Position numbers and translations under genes: made by a program. DNA of 21,948 bases from contig CADBTH010000214.1 of NCBI GenBank assembly GCA_902797495.1, forward strand, positions 1-21,948, written 5' to 3'. This document shows, one piece after another, positions 13,973 to 21,414 of this stretch (position 1 is the stretch's first letter; each line of letters begins with the position of its first letter). The notes beneath the pieces are model-generated. The model searched no databases. It was not told the DNA's origin and saw only the letters and a list, made by a program, of their open reading frames with translations. This stretch comes from an uncultured Ruminococcus sp. Lineage in GTDB: Bacteria; Bacillota; Clostridia; Oscillospirales; CAG-272.

Positions 13973-14482
13973 TTACTGTGTGACCTTTTCCGCGAGGAGT
14001 CTGAAGAAGGGTTCGAGTTCGAATGCCCCTTCCCCTGCGGTACCTGAAGTCATCGACTTTCCGTCCTCATAGCTCACGCTGAAGTAGTAGGACGGCGCGT
14101 CGAGCGCTTCTTCGTTGCCGAAATCGGGGTCCTCCCTCTGTCCTACTTTTTCGGAATAGCCGTATCTTTCTATGATCGCACGAAGCTCGTTCATATCCGC
14201 TTCTTCTATCTTGCTCTCGCCCTCGACGCGCCCCTCGTCTCCGTAGAAAAGATACTTGAAGACGAAGTCTTCGCCTTCCTGCGCGGCGTAGTACGAAAAT
14301 GTGCTCTCGACCGTATCTCCGCCGGAGCAGGAATACGTGACCGACGTCACCTTCCCGTGTACTTCGTCCGCGTGGACGTCAGCGGTAACGTCGTCCCGGC
14401 CGCCGTTGTCCGACGAGCATCCGACCGCCGTCAGCGCAAAGAGAAGAACGAGGATAAATACGATAATACTTTTAAGTTTCAT
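13973..14482 (-). CDS. Small lipoprotein of the SPFH/TPM operon, function unknown
   Basis: A 169-residue lipoprotein. The signal segment MKLKSIIVFILVLLFALTAVGC puts the lipidated cysteine at position 22. After a short acidic linker, the rest (about 35-169) looks like a compact alpha/beta domain with GKVTSVTYSCSGGDTVESTF, a pattern of alternating strands, and a C-terminal helix ending FRLLAEKVTQ. I recognise no family. The ATG at 14482 gives the natural signal-peptide start; another ATG at 14491 would add three residues. The frame is open well upstream, but that part overlaps the SPFH gene and has no lipoprotein character. It lies 62 bases after the SPFH gene, with a hairpin between, and 23 bases before the zinc-ribbon gene. 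Confidence 0.78.
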   Translation of the reverse strand: MKLKSIIVFILVLLFALTAVGCSSDNGGRDDVTADVHADEVHGKVTSVTYSCSGGDTVESTFSYYAAQEGEDFVFKYLFYGDEGRVEGESKIEEADMNELRAIIERYGYSEKVGQREDPDFGNEEALDAPSYYFSVSYEDGKSMTSGTAGEGAFELEPFFRLLAEKVTQ

Positions 14483-14511
14483 TCTCACCATCCCGGTATT
14501 TCCAAAAGGCA

Positions 14512-14529
14512 GTGCGCGTTTAAGCGCAC
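14512..14529 (-). promoter_or_regulatory. Intercistronic hairpin between SPFH and lipoprotein genes
   Basis: GTGCGC and GCGCAC pair around a six-base loop. On the minus strand the stem is followed by TGCCTTTTGG, a poor T-run, so it may be a weak attenuator or an RNA-stability element rather than a true terminator. Confidence 0.4.
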
Positions 14530-14544
14530 CGCCCGTTTCCGCAT

Positions 14545-15873
14545 TTATGCCTGTATATCGCCTTCGTCGAACTTGTCGCCGCATTCGGGACAGAACTTCG
14601 GAGGGTTGTGGGGATCTTCCGGCTCCCAGCCGCACTTGTCGCAGCGGTAAAGAGGAGCGTCCGCGGGTTTCTTCGCGCCGCACTCGGAGCAGAATTTGCC
14701 GAGGTTGACAGCGCCGCAGGAGCATTTCCATCCCTTTTCCGGTTCGGGTCTCTTAGCGCCGCACTGCGTGCAGAAGTTACCCGTTACGGCAGCTCCGCAA
14801 ACGGGGCACTTCCATGCGTTAGCCGCGGGGGCTGCAGCCGCCTGAGCCGCCGCCTGAGCCGCCTGCTCCTTGCCTGCCTCGAAGAGAGCGGAAGGATTTG
14901 CGCCGCCGACGTTCATAGCCATGCCGACTCCCATGAATCCGGACATAGAGCCGCCCTGATTCTTCGCCGCGTCTCTCATGGCGTCCGCCTGAGCGCTGAC
15001 GATCGTAGCCGCCGCCATGTTGGGATCCTTGTTGATAGCCGCCTTCTGAGCGTTCTTGATAGCCTCCGCGTCCTCTTCGGGAAGAGTTACGGGGTTCATC
15101 GCTACGGATACGACCTTAAGTCCTCTGAGCTCGCCCCACTTCTGGGAGAGAGCCTCGTTCATGGCGTTTTCGATCTCTGCGTTATGTGTGGAGATCTGAT
15201 TCGGTCTGATCTCGAGTTCGGAAAGACGTCCGAACGCGGGAGCGAGCGCGCTGATGAATTCCGTCTTGAGCTGTGTGTCGAGCTCCGTACGGCTGTATTC
15301 GCCGTCGACGTTGCCGCATACGTTAGTGTAGAAAAGGATCGGGTCTGCGATCTTGTAGGAATAAACGCCGCTGCATCTGACGGACACGTCGATATCGAGA
15401 TTGATCTTGGAATCGACTACGCGGAACGGAATGGGGTTCGGCGTTCCGAATTTGTTGTCGAGGATCTCCTTGAGGTTGAAGTAATAAACTCTCTGATCCT
15501 TGCCCGTGTCGCCGCCGAACGTGAAACGTCTGCCGAGAGTCTTGAAGGTCTGCTTGATGCTCTCGCCGAGATTTCCCGTGAAGATGCTGGGTTCCGAGGA
15601 GGTGTCGTATGTAAACTCGCCGGGTTCGGCGCAGACTTCGACTACCTTTCCCTGCTCGACGATGATCATGCACTGACCGTCGGCAACGGCGATCACGGAT
15701 CCGTTCGAGATGATGTTGTCGTTACCCCTCGTGTTGGAGGAGCGGCTGCCTGTCCTCTTCTGACCTTTTACGACAAGGACGTCCTTGTCTATTGCGTCAC
15801 AGTAGAAAAACTCCTTCCACTGATCTGCGAGCGTTCCGCCGAGAGCTCCGAGTCCTGCTTTGATAAGTCCCAT
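14545..15873 (-). CDS. SPFH-domain protein with C-terminal zinc ribbons (YdjI-like)
   Basis: A 442-residue protein of the SPFH (stomatin/flotillin-like) superfamily, in the group often annotated 'virion core protein'. There is no signal peptide; the start MGLIKAGLGALGGTLADQWK is the usual amphipathic N terminus. The SPFH domain spans about 40-290. A Gly/Ala/Met-rich stretch follows (about 300-350), including a run of AAQAAAQAAAA. Three Cys4 zinc ribbons end the protein, from about 352: CPVC with CTQC, CSC with CSEC, and CDKC with CPEC. Bacillus subtilis YdjI has this design. Such proteins form membrane-associated oligomers and organise stress complexes. The start has AAGGAGTATTGTC before ATG. 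It is the first gene of the five-gene operon and has a strong promoter with an operator-like palindrome. Confidence 0.9.
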   Translation of the reverse strand: MGLIKAGLGALGGTLADQWKEFFYCDAIDKDVLVVKGQKRTGSRSSNTRGNDNIISNGSVIAVADGQCMIIVEQGKVVEVCAEPGEFTYDTSSEPSIFTGNLGESIKQTFKTLGRRFTFGGDTGKDQRVYYFNLKEILDNKFGTPNPIPFRVVDSKINLDIDVSVRCSGVYSYKIADPILFYTNVCGNVDGEYSRTELDTQLKTEFISALAPAFGRLSELEIRPNQISTHNAEIENAMNEALSQKWGELRGLKVVSVAMNPVTLPEEDAEAIKNAQKAAINKDPNMAAATIVSAQADAMRDAAKNQGGSMSGFMGVGMAMNVGGANPSALFEAGKEQAAQAAAQAAAAPAANAWKCPVCGAAVTGNFCTQCGAKRPEPEKGWKCSCGAVNLGKFCSECGAKKPADAPLYRCDKCGWEPEDPHNPPKFCPECGDKFDEGDIQA

Positions 15874-15953
15874 GACAATACTCCTTTCGGTATTTCAAAA
15901 AAATATTTTCCGTTTTGTGTGCGCGGGAATATGTATCCCCAACGCTTAATTAA

Positions 15954-15982
15954 AGTATATCATAATAACCGATGATATACAA
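15954..15982 (-). promoter_or_regulatory. Promoter of the SPFH/TPM envelope operon
   Basis: On the minus strand TTGTAT (15982-15977) is followed by 17 bases and TATACT (15959-15954). The leader to the SPFH start codon at 15873 would be about 70 bases. The sequence does not look like a SigW-type extracytoplasmic-sigma promoter. Confidence 0.65.
15955..15980. promoter_or_regulatory. Perfect 9-bp inverted repeat across the SPFH operon promoter (probable operator)
   Basis: GTATATCAT (15955-15963) and ATGATATAC (15972-15980) are exact inverted repeats with an 8-base spacer. They lie across the -35/-10 region of the operon promoter. The symmetry and position fit a dimeric repressor site; no T-run follows, so it is not a terminator. 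The cognate regulator is not identifiable here. Confidence 0.55.
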
Positions 15983-16000
15983 GATATTTTTAAAAAATAA

Positions 16001-16762
16001 TCAATCGAGAGGCACGGAATCGAGAACGAAATTTGCGATCTTTCCGCCGAGAAGAGCGTATCCGTCTCCGTTGAGATGAGCCTGGTCGGCGTACCGCGGA
16101 TACGGCGCGAAGTATTCTTTCTCCGGATCGTAGTCATCTCTCAGCGCGGCAGGGGAGTTCGCGTAAACGTTCCAGTTGTCAGGCCCTATCCCCGAGAGGT
16201 GATAGGCGTCGAAGAAATAACATCCCCATTTTTCCGCGACCCGTCCGACGAGGCGCGACATCGTCTCAAGAGTCCTGCCGCTGCCGCGCGGGAACTCTTC
16301 CGTGCCGTCCGCGTCCACCCAGTCGTATTTCCCCACGCAGTGAGGAGATATGAGAACGACGGGACAGTCGTTTCCGGCTATCCTTTTCAGCTCGAAGAGC
16401 CTCGTCATGACCGCGTTGAATTTGCCGTACAGGGTGTCGTCGCTCGGAAAGACGTCGTCATCGTCTCCGTATTCCATGTGCCGCTCATTGTATCCGCCGT
16501 AGAAGATGACGAGATCGACCCCTTCGAGGTCGGACACGTCAAGCGGCGGCAGGGGGTACTCCGCTCCCGTCGTCGGGTCGTACTTCATGTCCCCCGAGTC
16601 CGCGGCGCCGAGACCGTAGACCATATCTATTATCCCGACCCCTCCCCTTGCGTGAGTCGCGACGGAGCTGCCCGTCACACGTTCGAACTCTCTCTGCCAT
16701 CTGCCGTCGGACGTCAGACTGTCGCCGATCGCAAGTATTCTCTTCCCTCCGAGTTTTTCCAT
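16001..16762 (-). CDS. SGNH/GDSL-family hydrolase
   Basis: A 253-residue esterase or lipase-like protein with no signal peptide, so probably cytoplasmic. Block I is AIGDSLTSDG with the nucleophile Ser15 in GDSLT. Block II glycine lies in GGVGIIDM (about 40-47). Block III reads FYGGYNE with Asn92, and block V DQAHLNGDG has Asp226 and His229. All catalytic positions are thus present. Family members deacylate or deacetylate carbohydrates, lipids or thioesters; the substrate cannot be told from sequence. The ATG has GGAGACGG upstream. The gene lies 63 bases downstream of the pgsA-type gene, beyond a strong hairpin with a T-run. It therefore depends on read-through or an unseen promoter. Confidence 0.86.
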   Translation of the reverse strand: MEKLGGKRILAIGDSLTSDGRWQREFERVTGSSVATHARGGVGIIDMVYGLGAADSGDMKYDPTTGAEYPLPPLDVSDLEGVDLVIFYGGYNERHMEYGDDDDVFPSDDTLYGKFNAVMTRLFELKRIAGNDCPVVLISPHCVGKYDWVDADGTEEFPRGSGRTLETMSRLVGRVAEKWGCYFFDAYHLSGIGPDNWNVYANSPAALRDDYDPEKEYFAPYPRYADQAHLNGDGYALLGGKIANFVLDSVPLD

Positions 16763-16784
16763 ATCCGTCTCCGTTTCTTCGTTT

Positions 16785-16817
16785 AAAAAACGTCCGCGGC
16801 GATACGACGCCGCGGAC
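16785..16817 (-). terminator. Intrinsic terminator after the phosphatidyltransferase gene
   Basis: GTCCGCGGCG (16792-16801) and CGCCGCGGAC (16808-16817) make a perfect 10-bp GC-rich stem with a six-base loop. On the minus strand it is followed by G and six T. It would limit transcription into the SGNH hydrolase gene. Confidence 0.87.
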
Positions 16818-16825
16818 TGAATATC

Positions 16826-17413
16826 TTATTTCGATTTTCTGAACTCTCTTATGATCCTGACGTTGTTGATGGTATAAAGAGTGAACGACAAGACCATCAT
16901 GAAGATGCAGGCGCCGATCAGAGAGTACGAAAGCGCAGTCGGTATCTCTTTGCCCACGGGCCACAGCAGATGGACGACGATCGTAAGATAAATGACGACT
17001 GTCGTCAGCTTTCCGTGCCACTTGGAGTCGATCGCGTCGCGGTGGAGGTGCATCATTACGAGTCCGATGATGCCGTTTGCGACTTCCTTCACGACGAGGA
17101 GGCATACGGGAAGTATGAGCTGGTGGTATCTGAGGCAGAGGCACGCGAGAACTGCGAGCTGAGTGAGCTTATCGGCGATCGGATCGAGTATCCTTCCGAC
17201 GTTGCTCACCATCCCGAACTGCCTTGCGATAAAGCCGTCGACGATGTCCGTGAATCCCGAGAGGAGAAGTATCCCGAACGGGATCCATATGCTCCCCTCT
17301 CCGTTAACGAACCTGATGTAAGTCCATACGAAGAACGGGATCATCGCCACTCTGACGAAAGAGAGAACGTTCGGAATGGTTATCACTTTATACTTATATT
17401 TTTCATTTTCCAT
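16826..17413 (-). CDS. pgsA: CDP-alcohol phosphatidyltransferase, PgsA-like (CDP-diacylglycerol-glycerol-3-phosphate 3-phosphatidyltransferase)
   Basis: A 195-residue integral membrane enzyme that would transfer a phosphatidyl group from CDP-diacylglycerol to an alcohol. PgsA, making phosphatidylglycerophosphate, is the likeliest function. The full family signature is present: D56-xx-D59-G60-xx-A63-R64-x8-G73-xxx-D77-xxx-D81 in SGFTDIVDGFIARQFGMVSN onwards. The opening TIPNVLSFVRVAMIPFFVW (about 12-30) is the classic PgsA-type first segment, and about six membrane segments follow. The ATG at 17413 follows GGGAGGGATCGGT; the upstream in-frame start at 17455 lacks a ribosome binding site. A strong promoter lies upstream and a terminator downstream. 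A cardiolipin synthase of the same superfamily is the main alternative. Confidence 0.85.
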   Translation of the reverse strand: MENEKYKYKVITIPNVLSFVRVAMIPFFVWTYIRFVNGEGSIWIPFGILLLSGFTDIVDGFIARQFGMVSNVGRILDPIADKLTQLAVLACLCLRYHQLILPVCLLVVKEVANGIIGLVMMHLHRDAIDSKWHGKLTTVVIYLTIVVHLLWPVGKEIPTALSYSLIGACIFMMVLSFTLYTINNVRIIREFRKSK

Positions 17414-17467
17414 ACCGATCCCTCCCGTCCGGCTGATTTTTACAAGTCTGCGCATGCAGCCAATAAC

Positions 17468-17496
17468 AGTATAATACGATTTTTCTCCGATGTCAA
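17468..17496 (-). promoter_or_regulatory. Promoter of the phosphatidyltransferase gene
   Basis: On the minus strand a perfect TTGACA (17496-17491) is followed by 17 bases and TATACT (17473-17468). The leader would be about 45 bases to the ATG at 17413. Confidence 0.82.
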
Positions 17497-17500
17497 TGAT

Positions 17501-17537
17501 AAAAACAAATTAATTTACTTTTGTTTAACTAAGTAAA
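17501..17537 (-). terminator. Possible weak terminator after the glycyl radical enzyme gene
   Basis: TTTACTT (17514-17520) and AAGTAAA (17531-17537) can pair with a 10-base loop. On the minus strand they are followed by TTAATTTGTTTTT. The stem is AT-only apart from one G-C pair, so it is a weak candidate. Confidence 0.35.
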
Positions 17538-17539
17538 TA

Positions 17540-19858
17540 TTATTTACATGCATAGCGGCTTATGACTTCGTTCTGAGTCTCGCGGCTGAGCTGAACGAAC
17601 TCGATGCTGAATCCGCCTATCCTCACTATCAGATCGCGGTGGCATTCGGGACGTTCCTGAGCGTCCTTCATAGCCTCGAGATCCGCCGTCGTTATCTGAG
17701 CGAGCTGTCCGCCGTTCGCAAGGAAAGTCCTCATCGCGGCGGCGACCGCCGCGCGGTCTGATTCGGTCGTCATCGTGCCCGCGGGGAAAAGCACGTTCAG
17801 AGTCGTTCCGCCGATGCCCTTTTCGAGGGGCATCTTCGCGACTGACGAGAGCATGGCGGTGACGCCCGATATATCGTTGCCCTCGCGCGGGCCTATGGTG
17901 TTGGAAAGCGGCTCTCCGGCGCGCCTTCCGTCGGGCATAGCCCACGTGCAGCTGCCGAGCCATATTCCGCTCTCGAGCAGAGAGCAGGCGCCCGTGAACA
18001 CGTCTCCGCGGCGGCTCTTGTACTTTCCTACCTCGCTCCAGAACGTGTCGAGAACGCGGCGGCACCATTCGTCCGCGAAATCGTCGTCGTTGCCGAATTT
18101 CGGCGCGTCGCGGAGCATCTTCCTCTCCGCCTCGTAGCCCTCGAAGTTCGCGTCGATCGCGGCGCGGAGAGTCTCCATTCCGATCTTTTTGTCCCTGAAG
18201 ACGAGCTTCTCGATCGCCGCGAAGCTGTCGCCCACGGCAGCGGAGCCCGCCGTCTCTATAACGCCGTAGTTGTATACGGAGCCTCCGTCGTCGAGATTCA
18301 GTCCGCGCTCCACGCACGCCTCGGTGAAGATGGATTTAACGAGCTTCGCGCAGTTCGCGTTCCTGACGTCGACGCCGTAGTTCGTGAGCTCGACCCATAT
18401 CGGGACGAAATACTGTATCTGCTTTTCGAACGCTCCGAACAGGTCTTCGACGTTGTCGTAATCGGTCAGGTATCCGGTCGGAAGACCGACTCTCTGTCCC
18501 TGTCTGTTGCACCCGTCGTTTATCGTGTACTCGAACACCTTCGCGAGGTTCATGTTCCCGTCCTCGCATCCGAAGTTCGACTTGCCGGGTATCTCGATCT
18601 CCTGACATCCGAGGATCGTGTAGTCCCTCGCGTCCTCTATCGGCACGCCGTATCCGGTCAGCCCCTTGATCGCGTTCACGTCGGAGGCGACCGTCGGGTC
18701 GGACATCCCCTCGGACCACATCTTAACGACGAGATCCATCAGATCGCGCGGCGAGTTTTCGTGGAACCTTACCGACACTCTCGGGTGGGTCTTGTGCGCC
18801 GTGCGGCATATCTGAAGCATCAGATACGTCAGCTCGTTCGTCGCGTCCGTTCCGTCCTTCTTCTGACCGGCGAGCGTTACGTTGTGGATGCCGTTCTCGA
18901 ACATTTTGAACCAGAGCGCGGCGATATACTCTTCCGCGTGCCCGCGCCCCTCCTCGCGCACGCATTTTTCATAGAAGGGATAGAGATACTGGTCTGCTCT
19001 GCCCACGCAGTCGCACCAGTCCCACAGACAGTAGAACCACATGAGCTGACAAGCTTCGCCGAGCGTTTCCGGCGCGCGGCAGGACGCCGCCTCGCAGTTC
19101 GCGGCGACGCGCTCCCAGTGCTCCCTCTCGTCGGGATATTCTTCGACCATACGGCGTGCGGCGGCGGCGTAAAGAAGCGCGAAATCTCTCATGCCGTCGA
19201 GGATGATATTCATCGCGCGGTAGAGCTCCTGCTTTTTCTCGTCGCCGCGGTAAACCTCGGAATAACGTGCGATCTTCTCCCTCGCGCCGTCGATACCGAG
19301 CGAGAGAAGGAGCGGATAGGACGGTACGGTGTGTCCCTGATATCCGCCTACCCACATCAGTCCCGCAAGATCGGTGTCCTTGCCGAAGATCTCGTCCTGA
19401 CGGGGATTTAGGGTGTTTTTGAATTCGTCCGGCTGCATCGTCTGCTCGTCGGAGAGATAGAGCTTTTCGAATCTTTTGTACGTCTCGTCGTAATTGTCGC
19501 GGTACGCCTCGCTGTTCCTGACCTCGTCGCTCCAGATCTGACCGACGATGCCCCAGCTGAAATGCTCGTTCGCCTCGCGGCGCGGTCGCGTGACCCCGAC
19601 GACGACGTCGCCGGGATAGATCGTCGGCTTCGTCACGAGCCACGAGCGTACGATGGCTGTCGCGAGCTTTTTGAGATACGGCTCGCCCGCCATCTCCTCG
19701 AAGACGTCGCAGAAGGGAGTCTTTCCGTCGAGCTCCGTGTTCGTCCACGACTCCTCTTTGACGCGGTTCGGCACTTCCCTGTCCGCTATCGCGTCGAAGA
19801 TGCGCCTCATTCTATCGGTAAAAACGTATTTTTCGTTAACGCTGTGAAGGTCTTTCAT
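17540..19858 (-). CDS. Glycyl radical enzyme, pyruvate formate-lyase family, substrate unknown
   Basis: A 772-residue, oxygen-sensitive cytoplasmic enzyme of the PFL superfamily. The glycyl radical motif VRIGGFSIEF lies at 745-754 with Gly749 as radical carrier. The active-site loop is ILGCQEIEIPGKS with Cys418 and Glu420. One cysteine followed two residues later by Glu is the pattern of the dehydratase/decarboxylase-type enzymes, not the Cys-Cys of true PFL. The N-terminal half has the PFL-like domain (about 10-560), with conserved NELTYLMLQICR and HPRVSVRFHENSP. AMPDGRRAGEPLSNTIGP (640-657) is also typical. A radical-SAM activase is needed, but none is adjacent. The start has GCAGGTG before ATG. 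The substrate cannot be read from the sequence; a structural neighbour of glycerol dehydratase or arylacetate decarboxylase is possible. Confidence 0.9.
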   Translation of the reverse strand: MKDLHSVNEKYVFTDRMRRIFDAIADREVPNRVKEESWTNTELDGKTPFCDVFEEMAGEPYLKKLATAIVRSWLVTKPTIYPGDVVVGVTRPRREANEHFSWGIVGQIWSDEVRNSEAYRDNYDETYKRFEKLYLSDEQTMQPDEFKNTLNPRQDEIFGKDTDLAGLMWVGGYQGHTVPSYPLLLSLGIDGAREKIARYSEVYRGDEKKQELYRAMNIILDGMRDFALLYAAAARRMVEEYPDEREHWERVAANCEAASCRAPETLGEACQLMWFYCLWDWCDCVGRADQYLYPFYEKCVREEGRGHAEEYIAALWFKMFENGIHNVTLAGQKKDGTDATNELTYLMLQICRTAHKTHPRVSVRFHENSPRDLMDLVVKMWSEGMSDPTVASDVNAIKGLTGYGVPIEDARDYTILGCQEIEIPGKSNFGCEDGNMNLAKVFEYTINDGCNRQGQRVGLPTGYLTDYDNVEDLFGAFEKQIQYFVPIWVELTNYGVDVRNANCAKLVKSIFTEACVERGLNLDDGGSVYNYGVIETAGSAAVGDSFAAIEKLVFRDKKIGMETLRAAIDANFEGYEAERKMLRDAPKFGNDDDFADEWCRRVLDTFWSEVGKYKSRRGDVFTGACSLLESGIWLGSCTWAMPDGRRAGEPLSNTIGPREGNDISGVTAMLSSVAKMPLEKGIGGTTLNVLFPAGTMTTESDRAAVAAAMRTFLANGGQLAQITTADLEAMKDAQERPECHRDLIVRIGGFSIEFVQLSRETQNEVISRYACK

Positions 19859-19891
19859 AGTGCACCTGCCGGGATATAATCGTTCAGATAT

Positions 19892-19920
19892 ATTGTAACA
19901 TATCTTTTATTATTTTGCTA
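19892..19920 (-). promoter_or_regulatory. Possible promoter of the glycyl radical enzyme gene
   Basis: On the minus strand TACAAT (19897-19892) is a good -10 box, but the element 17 bases upstream (TAGCAA) matches -35 poorly. The -10 box lies inside a partly symmetric stretch (GATATGTTACAATATATC), which may be a binding site for an activator or redox regulator. Confidence 0.35.
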
Positions 19921-19941
19921 TACGTTTTTATGAATTGAAAT

Positions 19942-19970
19942 AAAAAAAGCGGGAGAGTTTCCTCTCCCGC
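19942..19970 (-). terminator. Intrinsic terminator after the carbohydrate-binding lipoprotein gene
   Basis: GCGGGAGAG (19949-19957) and CTCTCCCGC (19962-19970) form a perfect 9-bp stem with a GAAA loop on the minus strand, followed by seven T. It separates the lipoprotein from the glycyl radical enzyme gene. Confidence 0.9.
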
Positions 19971-19982
19971 CGCTCGGAATAA

Positions 19983-21260
19983 TTATCTTCTGCCGGGACC
20001 GCCCATTCCGCCCATCATCTGATTGGGGATGGAATCCGTCTCGGAACCGTTGACTATGATCGTTCCTCCGTTGTACTCGGCGGCGCCGTCATAGTCGAAC
20101 GTCGACTGACCCGTAACGTCCACCGTTCCACCGTTGACGTATATGTCTCCGTTGGAATCTACGCCGTCCGTGTCTCCCCGGCCCATCGAGATCTTCGTGT
20201 AACCGCCGTTGAACTCTACGGTCGCGGTATAAGCGGACGATTTGTTCGCTCCGTTTATGCCGTCGTCGGATGCCGTGATAGTGACGTTTCCGCCGTTGAT
20301 CTGCACCCACGTAGCCTCGATACCTTCGGCGGCAGTTATCGCGATCTCGCCCGAATCGATCTCGGCTATCGTGACCGCGTGTATGCCGTCGTCCGCAGCG
20401 CCGATATCAATCGTACCGCCGCATATCAGTACGAATCCGGTACTGTCGTCATCGTCGTTCTCCGCGTGAATACCGTCGGTGCCGGCGGTTATCGAAATAT
20501 TGCCGTCTGCGATCCTGACGGAATCGTTCGCTTCAAGCGCGCAATCCGCTGCCTCGATCGAGATCTCGCCTCCGGTGATCTTCAGGTCGTCCTTCGAGGT
20601 CACACCGTTGTCGGTCGACGTGACGCTCAGTGAGCCGACTCCGTTAAGAATTATATCGTCTTTGGAGAAAATGACCGCGTCGGTGTTCGTCGTCCCGTCG
20701 GATACGAATGTCCCCGTAACCGACAAAGAGTTTTCGGAATCTGTGGTCGTAACGAATACCTTGTCCGCGTTCTTTACGTAAATGCACGGGAAGTCGGAGT
20801 TTGTGATATCCACGCCGTCAAGAACTATCTGTACCTTGTCGTCGTCCGCAGCGTCAACCGTGACAGTGACGTCCGACGCGCTCCCGCTTATGACGTATAC
20901 TCCGGCGGAGGTGATGCTCACGTCCTCTCCGCTCGAGAGCGTCAGATAAACTGCGTCCGTCAGATCCGGGACCTGCGTAAGATCGCGCTCGGTAAAGAGG
21001 TCTGATGCGGCAAGCGCGCCGCCGCTATACGATTCTACAGTGACCGTATCGCCGATAGCGGAGTCGCTTTCCGCCGTTACCGCCGCCGTGTCCGCTTCCC
21101 GCGTCGTCTCCTTTGCGTCAGACGCGCTATCCGTCGCCGTCTCGGTCACTACGGCTTTCGTATCACTCGCTGCGCCAGTTTCGCTGCTTCCGCATGAGCT
21201 CAGCGCAGTTATCACCGCGCCGACGAGCAGTATCGCTATCAGTATCCATATTTTCTTCAT
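19983..21260 (-). CDS. Carbohydrate-binding beta-helix-like lipoprotein (Cthe_2159/DUF4353 type)
   Basis: A 425-residue surface lipoprotein. The signal peptide ends in ITALSSC with Cys23, followed by a Ser/Thr/Ala/Asp-rich linker (about 25-75). The rest is a series of short beta-repeats with motifs such as DNGVTSKDDLKITGG, GTDGIHAEND, ADDGIHAVTIAEIDSG, AEGIEATWVQINGG and SDDGINGANKSS. DG(I/V) followed by (N/H)A and GG turns is the pattern of the Cthe_2159 carbohydrate-binding family (PF14262), a right-handed beta-helix that binds cellulose or acidic sugars with calcium. It ends MMGGMGGPGRR, a low-complexity tail common in these proteins. I chose the ATG at 21260 (MKKIWILIAI) because it begins the signal peptide and GGGAGCTG lies upstream. 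It stands alone between terminators. Confidence 0.86.
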   Translation of the reverse strand: MKKIWILIAILLVGAVITALSSCGSSETGAASDTKAVVTETATDSASDAKETTREADTAAVTAESDSAIGDTVTVESYSGGALAASDLFTERDLTQVPDLTDAVYLTLSSGEDVSITSAGVYVISGSASDVTVTVDAADDDKVQIVLDGVDITNSDFPCIYVKNADKVFVTTTDSENSLSVTGTFVSDGTTNTDAVIFSKDDIILNGVGSLSVTSTDNGVTSKDDLKITGGEISIEAADCALEANDSVRIADGNISITAGTDGIHAENDDDDSTGFVLICGGTIDIGAADDGIHAVTIAEIDSGEIAITAAEGIEATWVQINGGNVTITASDDGINGANKSSAYTATVEFNGGYTKISMGRGDTDGVDSNGDIYVNGGTVDVTGQSTFDYDGAAEYNGGTIIVNGSETDSIPNQMMGGMGGPGRR

Positions 21261-21317
21261 TGTTTTCAGCTCCCTTCGCGTACGGCGTATGATCTGCCGT
21301 TTCTTTATTGTGACCCG

Positions 21318-21371
21318 ATTATAGCCCCGTTTCCTTAAAGAAACATTGAAGCTTTGTGAAGGTTTGATGAA
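21318..21371 (-). promoter_or_regulatory. Promoter with TTCA direct repeats upstream of the lipoprotein gene
   Basis: On the minus strand TATAAT (21323-21318) has no recognisable -35 box. Instead three TTCA half-sites occur upstream at 21371-21368, 21360-21357 and 21350-21347, spaced 11 and 10 bases. This phased arrangement beside a promoter lacking -35 fits activation by an OmpR/PhoB-type response regulator. Confidence 0.45.
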
Positions 21372-21384
21372 ATATCGGATCATT

Positions 21385-21414
21385 ATAAAAAAGGCGCCGC
21401 CTGGCGCCCTTTTA
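21385..21414 (-). terminator. Intrinsic terminator after the PHP-domain gene
   Basis: Two copies of GGCGCC (21393-21398 and 21403-21408) pair around a four-base spacer, extended by A-T pairs. Six T follow on the minus strand. The stem begins at the stop codon of the PHP gene. Confidence 0.75.

Noticed and set aside
14608..15975. 455-codon plus-strand open frame antisense to the SPFH gene
   Set aside because: The opposite strand encodes a clear SPFH/zinc-ribbon protein; the plus frame has no family features.
17540..19858. True pyruvate formate-lyase (pflB)
   Set aside because: The active site reads GCQE rather than the adjacent cysteine pair of PFL, and no pflA activase is adjacent.
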